NCBI RefSeq assembly: GCF_022539665.2
Contig: NC_081338.1
Span: forward strand, 3,657,679 to 3,721,678
Origin: Daphnia carinata
Taxonomy: Eukaryota > Arthropoda > Branchiopoda > Diplostraca > Daphniidae
DNA length: 64,000 bases
Reading direction: 5' to 3'
The notes below the pieces were generated by a model, which did no database searches, was not told where the DNA came from, and worked only from the letters and a program-made list of their open reading frames with translations. A program made the position numbers and the translations under genes. How positions within the stretch are numbered: the first letter of the stretch is position 1; every line of letters starts with the position of its first letter. Below, in pieces: positions 12,840 through 20,950 of this stretch.

Positions 12840-13039
12840 CTTTTTTGTTGATGTGATATAGTTGTGTCGTGTGTGTCACAATTTATGTTCCATTAACTAT
12901 ATAAATGTGGCAAATATGTTTCCAGGCCATATGGATACTCCCAATATGGTGTGTTTACAAGGATATCCTTCAGTGAAAATGAGTAACGTCAGTAGAAACT
13001 TTTGATTTCTTCTCAAAAAAGTTTGGCTTTATGGCAATC

Positions 13040-13110
13040 TATGGCAATCCGTTTTACACCCCCAAAAAAAAATCACTTTTTTCTTTTTTTTCCGACACGT
13101 AGCCATCTAC
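13040..13110. mobile_element. MITE half-copy (left-end type)
   Basis: Starts TATGGCAATCCGTTTTAC followed by CCCCC, matching the left terminal inverted repeat of the element at 17,330. It sits about 200 bp from the right-end half-copy, so the two halves lie in permuted order. Confidence 0.5.
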
Positions 13111-13306
13111 CGCTCAGACTCGTTATTACTGGCATGTAGGCAATTTCAGTCCATTGAATGCCATTCGCAGTCAGTTGAATAGCGTGGGTGGAGAATAACG
13201 TGTGGCTGGAGAAAAATATGTTGAAATGGATAAGATAATAAAAGATAAGGATGGTAAGTACAAAGATTATCATATTAGTTTTCAATTATTAATTATTCTT
13301 TTTTAG

Positions 13307-13842
13307 CTCTAATTATGAACCTGCAGGCTCAATTATTGTTCGTAATCAGTCCATGCAGCGATGGAACTGAACAATTGTGGGACTGTATTTGGGCCGAAAA
13401 TGGGTTTGGTACGGAAACACAGAAATGGCATGAGTTCAACATCAAACATGGATTAGGTACTTTTCGGTTTTTTGTCTATCGAAAAAGTATTTTTAATGCT
13501 ATTATTTTGCATTCACAGAATTTTAGCGGGGGATCAAGTTAAGTCTGGAAGTGTTACAGGATGGAAGAGTGAGCCTACAGTTGAAAAAACGCTGAGAGTG
13601 CATTACCATTAAGGTATGAGGTAAAGTAATAGAGTAATGCAACTTGTCTAATGAGAAGTACCATCTTGTGTAAATGAATCTTGTATAACAGCAATCCTTT
13701 ATAGTTCTGTCACAGCTAGAAGCCTCAAATGATTCTGCTTCTCTTGCTAAAGAACAACTTGTCCTTTACGTTCAGAGTATTGGTGAAGATGTTAAACTTC
13801 GCTGGCAATGCAGCGATGAACATCATACATGGACTCTTTAGG
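13307..13842 (+). pseudogene. Spliced gene fragment of unknown family, duplicated in the inverted repeat
   Basis: Three exon-like pieces with plausible splice sites: about 13,307-13,456 (reads MNLQAQLLFV then DGTEQLWDCIWAENGFG), a piece after an ATTTTAG acceptor near 13,526 (AGDQVKSGSVTGWKSEP), and about 13,704-13,842 (LSQLEASNDSASLAKEQ, then RWQCSD). Composition is coding-like, but I do not recognise a family. The second and third pieces end at stops unless an unseen donor is used. From 13,393 onward this DNA is copied in inverted orientation at 16,927 and below. In that copy the first exon is cut at AENGFG, so the left copy looks older. Confidence 0.35.
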
Positions 13843-14897
13843 TATGAACAGCATTTTCTTGAAAAAATTTTGAATTTATGACAAAGCATTTCTCCTCCTT
13901 TTTGCCAACCATGTCTAATCTACAGAAAAAAAATTTATCCAATAGGAAAGGATTTTCAGCATACTGGGAACACAACTATCAACAATGCAACATTCTAGGG
14001 GTGTTATTTTATCATTCAAGAGCCTTATACAATGATTTTCATCTACAATTTGTATGGCCTTTCCCAAGCTTCTGTCAGAAGTTGAATCTGAGTCATGTAA
14101 GTCACATGAGCAACAATTGAGATGCTTAATGGTGTTGTTTTTCTTTTCTCAGTGTAGGTTAATAGTAACATTGGATCTGAAAAAATTCTTGGTTGGGGCA
14201 TGACACTGAATAAATTGTAATGATTGGATGGATGACATGATATTTCTATACTTCATTCGGATTCCCGAGACGGTATTTGATATTTAAAAAATTGAAGTGC
14301 ATATCTGGGCTCCCTTCCTTTCCGTAGCCCCGTTTCCCCTTGACTCGTAATAAGCCCGTAGGGGGTCATGCCCCTACTGTACGGTATATATAAAAACAAC
14401 ATATACCGAGGTTTGGAGGGCTCTGGCCGGAAAGGGGACGTGGGGTGCCGCTTAGTCCGATGATGTGTTCACGGAGGGCGACGTGGCTACACACAAATCC
14501 GAACTAAAGGTTAATCGCTCCTGTAAAAATGTTCCAAATCTTCGGCTCTTCTTCCGGCTTCTCTTAGCCAATCACCGGGTAATCTCCCCGGTGGGTCAAC
14601 AAGGCAGTGTCTCCCCCTGCCTGGGTTGACGGCAACTTTTGAAAGGGCTATTATGCCTTTTTAAAGTTGCAAAAATAATTGTAATGTGCAGAGAATTGTC
14701 AATAAAATTTTTTTTATAAAATATTTTTTCCAAAATTTGTTTCTTTCATTGTCTGTTTTCACTGTGTTTACACATTACATTTATCAACTTTTTTTTTAGC
14801 TTGCTCAATTCACCTTAATTGTTTATGCAACCTTTGATTGCAAGCATTGTTTCCATTGGTTTATCGTTTATCTGCAAGTATTCAATTATTATTTATT
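13393..14897 (+). repeat. Left arm of a long inverted repeat
   Basis: The stretch 13,393-14,745 is almost identical to the reverse complement of 15,575-16,927. The coordinates add to about 30,320 at the outer end and 30,322 at an internal 80-codon ORF that is identical in both arms, so only a 2-nt shift separates them. Similarity continues, clearly weaker, to about 14,897. The arm holds the spliced gene fragment at its outer end and a stem-loop-rich segment near 14,335-14,640. Confidence 0.9.
14335..14640 (+). other. Stem-loop-rich segment (left arm)
   Basis: Several perfect stems lie in series: GTAGGGG/CCCCTAC (14,358-14,377), CGGTATAT/ATATACCG (14,382-14,408), CACCGGG/CCCGGTG (14,573-14,593), and a two-part hairpin GTCAAC+GGCAG / CTGCC+GTTGAC (14,595-14,630). 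The same segment occurs inverted at about 15,680-15,985. It could be a structured RNA or a structured end region of a mobile element. It matches no RNA family I can name. Confidence 0.5.
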
Positions 14898-14991
14898 ACA
14901 CTCCTTGAATTCTTCAACTTAGATTCAAGGAACAACGTGTAATACAAGGATATTTTCTGAAGTAATTTTGTATTGTATTTTGTTTTACTCG

Positions 14992-15053
14992 TATGGGAAC
15001 CGATCCCCAGACATTCAGCGTGCAATGCCGATGCTCTATCGTTGAGCCACGAG
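14992..15053 (-). repeat. tRNA-like sequence in the inverted-repeat spacer
   Basis: On the minus strand it reads CGTGGCTCAACGATAGAGC (box-A-like), then CATCGGC, then GGGATCGGTTCCC (box-B-like). Spacing suits a tRNA, but the anticodon arm is imperfect. Probably a pseudo-tRNA or tRNA-derived repeat. Confidence 0.5.
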
Positions 15054-15152
15054 ATATATCTAAATTTTTTATTATCGCATATCATGTGTTATCGTCTAGG
15101 AAGTTTATGCAGTCTTTCAGAACTATATGTTTATCTTCCTATTGCATTCATA

Positions 15153-15220
15153 AGGTCCATAGCTCTGTGGTAGATCCTTTAGCTGCGATACCTGGTACCC
15201 TTGGTTCAAACCTCAGTAGA
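15153..15220 (+). repeat. tRNA-like sequence in the inverted-repeat spacer
   Basis: GGTCCATAGCTCTGTGGTAGA gives a good box A and CTTGGTTCAAACCTCAG a box-B-like T arm. The acceptor stem does not pair well, so function is doubtful. Confidence 0.5.
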
Positions 15221-15342
15221 TGTATGAAAATGAAGCATAATAAATTTAGAAAAGAATGTCTCAGAATTGCATTCCGGTTTTTTTCGAAATGTAAATGCAA
15301 GTCCGCAAGTGACTAGAAAAAAAGCCAACTTGTTATCATATG

Positions 15343-15404
15343 ATTCATGGCTCATTGGTAGAGCATCGGCGCGGTATGCCGAACATCCAGGGTTCGATCC
15401 CTGG
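15343..15404 (+). repeat. tRNA-like sequence next to the inner end of the right arm
   Basis: This is the best of the three. Box A is TGGCTCATTGGTAGAGC, an anticodon-like stem TCGGC/GCCGA closes a 7-nt loop, and the T arm is CCAGGGTTCGATCCCTGG. The loop would give anticodon GGT, but position 33 is C instead of the near-invariant U and no matching 3' acceptor strand is present. It is more likely tRNA-derived repeat sequence than a working tRNA. Confidence 0.5.
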
Positions 15405-16927
15405 ATAATAATAGAATGCCTACAGATAAACGATAAACCAATGTAAACAATGCTTACCATCAAAGTTCGACAAAAAAAAATAAGGCAAAGCAAAAAAAAA
15501 AAGAAAAAGTTGATAAATGTAGTGTAGTAGATAAATAGTTAGCTGTGTTGAGTGAACACAGCTAACACAGACAAAGAAAGAAACAAATTTTGGAAAAAAT
15601 ATTTTATAAAAAAAATTTTATTGACAATTCTCTGCACATTACAATTATTTTTGCAACTTTAAAAAGGCATAATAGCCCTTTCAAAAGTTGCCGTCAACCC
15701 AGGCAGGGGGAGACACTGCCTTGTTGACCCACCGGGGAGATTACCCGGTGATTGGCTAAGAGAAGCCGGAAGAAGAGCCGAAGATTTGGAACATTTTTAC
15801 TGGAGCGATTAACCTTTAGTTCGGATTTGTGTGTAGCCACGTCGCCCTCCGTGAACACATCATCGGACTAAGCGGACCCCACGTCCCCTTTCCGGCCAGA
15901 GCCCTCCAAACCTCGGTATATGTTATTTTTATATATACCGTACAGTAGGGGCATGACCCCCTACGGGCTTATTACGAGTCAAGGGGAAACGGGGCTACGG
16001 AAAGGAAGGGAGCCCAGATATGCACTTCAATTTTTTAAATATCAAATACCGTCTCGGGAATCCGAATGAAGTATAGAAATATCATGTCATCCATCCAATC
16101 ATTACAATTTATTCAGTGTTATGCCCCAACCAAGAATTTTTTCAGATCCAATGTTACTATTAACCTACACTGAGAAAAGAAAAACAACACCATTAAGCAT
16201 CTCAATTGTTACTCATGTGACTTACATGACTCAGATTCAACTTCTGACAGAAGCTTGGGAAAGGCCATACAAATTGTAGATGAAAATCATTGTATAAGGC
16301 TCTTGAATGATAAAATAACACCCCTAGAATGTTGCATTGTTGATAGTTGTGTTCCCAGTATGCTGAAAATCCTTTCCTATTGGATAAATTTTTTTTCTGT
16401 AGATTAGACATGGTTGGCAAAAAGGAGGAGAAATGCTTTGTCATAAATTCAAAATTTTTTCAAGAAAATTCTGTTCATACCTAAAGAGTCCATGTATGAT
16501 GTTCATCGCTGCATTGCCAGCGAAGTTTAACATCTTCACCAATATTCTGAACGTAAAGGAGAAGTTGTTCTTTAGCAAGAGAAGCAGAATCATTTGAGGC
16601 TTCTAGCTGTGACAGAACTATTGGATTGCTGTTATACAAGATTCATTTACACAAGATGGTACTTCTCATTAGACAAGTTGCATTACTCTATTACTTTACC
16701 TCATACCTTAATGGTAATGCACTCTCAGCGTTTTTTCAACTGTAGGCTCACTCTTCCATCCTGTAACACTTCCAGACTTGACTTGATCCCCCGCTAAAAT
16801 TCTGTGAATGCAAAATAATAGCATTAAAAATACTTTTTCGATAGACAAAAAACCGAAAAGTACCTAATCCATGTTTGATGTTGAACTCATGCCATTTCTG
16901 TGTTTCCGTACCAAACCCATTTTCGGC
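15403..16927 (-). repeat. Right arm of the long inverted repeat
   Basis: Reverse complement of the left arm. It is nearly identical over 15,575-16,927 and weaker over 15,403-15,574. The outer breakpoint at 16,927 falls inside the copied exon (AENGFG): the left flank continues that reading frame and the right flank does not. No target-site duplication is evident at the ends. Confidence 0.9.
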
Positions 16928-17329
16928 AGTCTTTATGGTAATATTAATCAAAGCCACATGTACCACTATGAAATGCATGTTGAAAAGCAAATAAAAACCT
17001 GTTGAGATGGATATCAGGAGAATCAGATTAGATCTCAATCAACTTCAGTTATTCTTTTTCCCTATAGTACTTAGTGACATAGCATAATAGATATACCTGC
17101 CTCAATTCAGAACCATAGACCAACGGAAAAGAACACAGAAATGTAGCTGTGAAAGCAGATCACTTTAGAACACAGGACCAGGTATAGATCATATAAGAGT
17201 AGACCTAAATGCAAAGACAAAAATATTGGGCATAATTGACGTTTAACAGACATAGTAGCAAAATAAAATAATTGTCAAAGAAAGACATATGCACACTTGG
17301 GTTGGAGAACGGGTAAGTCTGATGCAATT

Positions 17330-17501
17330 TATGGCAATCCGTTTTACCTCCCCCCTCCCCCCCAAATAAAAGATAAATATCGGCTTTACTTTCTGTTTTA
17401 CTGCTACCCACTGGAAGATGGCGATAGCAGTGAAATAGAAAAAAAAGGCCGAAATTGTTTTTTTTTTGGGGGGGGGGGGGGGGGTAAAACGGATTGCCAT
17501 A
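17330..17501. mobile_element. Complete MITE-like element with TATGGCAATCCGTTTTACC terminal inverted repeats
   Basis: About 172 bp bounded by TATGGCAATCCGTTTTACC and its complement GGTAAAACGGATTGCCATA. A C run lies inside the left end and a G run inside the right end, so nearly the whole element can fold on itself. The terminal TA may be the target duplication, which would fit a Tc1/mariner-type non-autonomous element. The core carries AGATGGCGATAGCAG. Half-copies occur at 12,770 and 13,040. Confidence 0.65.
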
Positions 17502-17948
17502 GTTTACTCATCAAAGCAGCTGTTTTTAAATATATTTAATAGTACGATACGCTGTTTCGTATAGGAGCGCTGTACCGTACTGGCACGCCAACTTCGATTT
17601 GGGAAAGTCGGGCTTATTTTCAAGCCCTAAGTTCTTGAACATCGATAGCCGTTGAGTGAAATAGAACTGGAGACCTTACCAATAGATGGCTATACCGTTT
17701 GGTGTGTCGTCTGTGGTATAAATCCAAGGTTTACCATATGTAAGCTTGCACATATGGTATTCATATTGGCATGTAATCGAAATTTTCTATTTTTAGGTGA
17801 TGGCATTCGCGTTACATTTTAGACAAGGCCTACTATACAATGGGATTAATTATTCATATTTATTAATTCTTTCCCTTGGTCAGACGCTCGAGCTATTAGT
17901 ATTACAAAATTCCCCGTAGCATGCCAGTATGATACAGCGTAACGTAAA

Positions 17949-19746
17949 ATAAGAAAAAGTCGGGCTTATTTTTTAAACGGGCTTATTTTTAAACCTGACT
18001 GTACATCAGATGGCCGTGCATGATAAGGTTATAATAATAGCACGAGGTAAATCTTCATGCTATGATCTATACTTATCAGGTATACCTTCCCATTAGTGTG
18101 ATACATCATGCTAGTAGTATCTGTTAACGAAGTAGTGTTATAAGTATATGCAACTCGCGCGATCAACCAATAGTGAAATAGCAAAACAAACACGAAAAAA
18201 GCCGCCACCCCATTTCATTTATGATCAAAATGCTTAAAATGTCTGAAATATTAATGTTCATTTTTTACTTTTGCCAAGTTAAAAAAAAAAAAATAAATAC
18301 CGGAAGTGACCGGAAGTAGCCTATATATCCAGAAATACTGGGCCCAATAATAATATAAATATAATAAATATGATTTTCGTGATTCTCGTGAAATTTATGT
18401 GTATCCGACCTATTTTGACCTGTTTTTGGCGAAAAGTCCAATTTGGCCAAAATCGCGATTTTTCCTGAACAACTGTTCAGGGAAATGTGCGATTTTTGAC
18501 GATTTTCGGGTATTTCCTACTAACACATGGATTCAACCCCAAATTTCACGAGGATTACGAAAATGTGATTCTTTTTTCATTCAGACCAACAGATAGTGAG
18601 TTATTAAGCATTTTCAAACCAGAAGTTATACTGAAAGTTAAAATTTCGAAAATTTAAAAAATGAACTATGTTCTCCTTTACAAGTTACAAAAGATCTGCG
18701 TAGTTTTAAACGTAGGCTATAGTAAATTAACATAACATGGCCTTTCAAAGTTCTTAAAATTCAGTTTTAAGGTACGATCTGTATACCACTTCAAATCACT
18801 ACCCCACACAGAATATTCGAAGCAAATGTTTCAAAACCATCCCCTTAATTTGATAGCCATCAGAATTAAGGTGATAGTGGAATAGATATGGTTATTACCG
18901 GAAGAAGTAAACGGGAGATCCAATTCTTGCGGAATATTGATAGCAAACAGCACATCTTGTTAGAATTTCTTGAAGGTCCAACAAAAAAATCTTATGTTAC
19001 AGACTGGGAATATTTTGTTGCATTGGGAAATCACTGCTATCCACATAGTTTTTGCATTAACATGCAGGCATGAACATCTGCATTTAAATCCATAGATAAG
19101 TTACAATTGATTCACAAAGTAAGAAAATCATGCAACAAACCACGATATGTGCAGAGTCCACAACAGAACACATCTGTTACTTTTAACTCCACTACTGGAT
19201 ATGTTTACTAATAAAGCAGAATAAGGTTAACATGTTGCAAATGTAAAAGTAGTAATTAATCATCTTAATAATCCTGAAAATTGGCTTTTGGTTCTAAAAC
19301 ACAAAAGCCATCAATTTTCCCCAAATATCATACACAGTTCTTCTTGTAATACTGGCTTTACCCAGAATGATACAACATGAGACCTGGTTTTCCAAAAGTA
19401 TGTTAATATTACCTCATTCTAAGCCCAAGTGCAACGGTTGACATTTCGTTTAGGTAACGAAACAGTGCAATATTTGCACATGGATAATAGCGGTGGAGGT
19501 AAAAACAACAACAAAAAACAGAAATAACGATACCGTTCAGACGAGGGAAACTCAAATACACGTTGTCAACGTAAAAACAAAGTAAACAATGAGAATCACA
19601 TGACAATAAAAAATAATAATAGTTCGATTTCAGACGCTAGAGGCTGATGAATCTGCAGCGCCATCTAGTGGAAATACAGTTTGGACAGGTTTTTAAAAAT
19701 AAGCCCGAAAAAATAAGCTCGACAAAACAAGCCCGACTTTTCTTAT
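17949..19746. mobile_element. TIR-bounded repeat element, about 1.8 kb
   Basis: The left end has ATAAGAAAAAGTCGGGCTT with a second CGGGCTTATTTTTAAA. The right end (19,690-19,746) is its inverted, slightly diverged version. Each end is about 55 bp. No transposase ORF is visible inside; a 61-codon ORF at 18,888-19,073 is too short to call. A single extra AAGTCGGGCTTATTTT lies at about 17,605. Probably a non-autonomous DNA transposon, possibly with nested insertions. Confidence 0.45.
18051..18443 (+). repeat. Dispersed repeat, copy 1
   Basis: About 400 bp matching 19,778-20,188 in direct orientation, running from ATCTTCATGCTATGATCTAT to GACCTGTTTTTGGCGAAAAG. The copies differ by many substitutions and small indels. 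Confidence 0.75.
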
Positions 19747-19777
19747 CATTTTTATTTCTTCAAATAGTATGTGGTAT

Positions 19778-20188
19778 ATCTTCATGCTATGATCTATATT
19801 TACCAGATATACCTTCCAATTAGCGTGATACATAATGCTAGTAGTCTCTGTTAACGAAGTAGTTTCATAAGAATATGCAACTCTTGCGATCAACCAATAT
19901 ATTGGTTTATCTATAGTATTTTATTTTTTACTATAGTAAAATAACAAAACAAACACGAAAGAAGCCGCTACACCATTTCATATATGATGAAAATGCTTAA
20001 AATGTTTCGCATATTAATGTTCGTTTTTTACTTTTTGCGAAGTTGAAAAAAAAAACAAGTTACCGGAAGTAGCCTACATCTCCCGAAATACTGGGCCCCC
20101 AACAAAACGAATATGATTTTCGTGATCCTCGTGAAATTTAAGGTGTGTCTGACGTATTCTGACCTGTTTTTGGCGAAAAGTTCAATTT
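19778..20188 (+). repeat. Dispersed repeat, copy 2
   Basis: Diverged direct copy of 18,051-18,443. It lies just outside the right inverted end of the element at 17,949-19,746. Confidence 0.75.
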
Positions 20189-20950
20189 TCGTATCGTATC
20201 GTAAACGGCGAATTAGGACAATCGACAAATATTACTGTTGATTAGGATGAATTAAAATTTTTTTTGGCTGAAATCCTATGTTGTGTCAGAATAAATATTG
20301 GTCACAAGATATTTGCGATCAATTCTTCTGATCAGCCTGTACCAATTAACAAGTTGACATATAAACTAGCTATCTAACTGTTATGATGAATACATATATT
20401 TACTTTAATGTAAATAAACAGTCCCAGTCCAGAGAAGTAAAAGCTATGCAGTTATGAAACATCTTCACACCTTAGAAGATTTCACCATAACTAACATTAA
20501 AATGAGAGAGTAAGATTTGTTAAGACGTTGCCACATTTTGAAATCCATGGATTGAACAAGTTTTTACCAGGTAACAAGAACAAAGAATTCAAAGGCAACC
20601 TATAGTTGAATGAGAAAATCTTCACTAACTTAGTATTAAAATAGCTGGGAAAATTGAACAGTATCCAGTTATATTTAAATAGGGGTAGTCAACCTAGTTC
20701 CAAGCAATAAAACCCAGACTCCTAAACATCACTATAGTCCTTGCTATCTTGTGATCAAGCTGACAGCTCTTTGACTTAGTAATCCTGTATCACTTTGTTG
20801 ATTGCAGTTTCGGAATGACTGAATACCGGCTTGACTGGAGATGTAAAAAAAAAACATAAAATAAAATATACTCTGCCCAGTTGCTGAGCTTATGTTTCAC
20901 AGATATAATTTTAAATCAATGCTGACTATACATACAACCAGATGAATAAT

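Larger units (their letters stand above)
14898..15402. other. Spacer of the inverted repeat, with three tRNA-like sequences
   Basis: About 505 bp between the arms. It contains tRNA-like stretches on both strands (listed separately) and no convincing ORF. Confidence 0.6.

Noticed and set aside
13878-14120. An 80-codon ORF as a gene, because it is identical in both palindrome arms
   Set aside because: Identity follows from the duplication itself. The ORF has no family resemblance and no independent support.
15343-15404. Functional tRNA-Thr (GGT anticodon)
   Set aside because: Position 33 is C, the acceptor stem is missing, and it sits among decayed tRNA-like repeats.
18051-20188. Solo LTRs of a retrotransposon
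   Set aside because: The 400-bp direct repeats do not begin and end with TG...CA in a convincing way, and no gag-pol reading frame lies between them.
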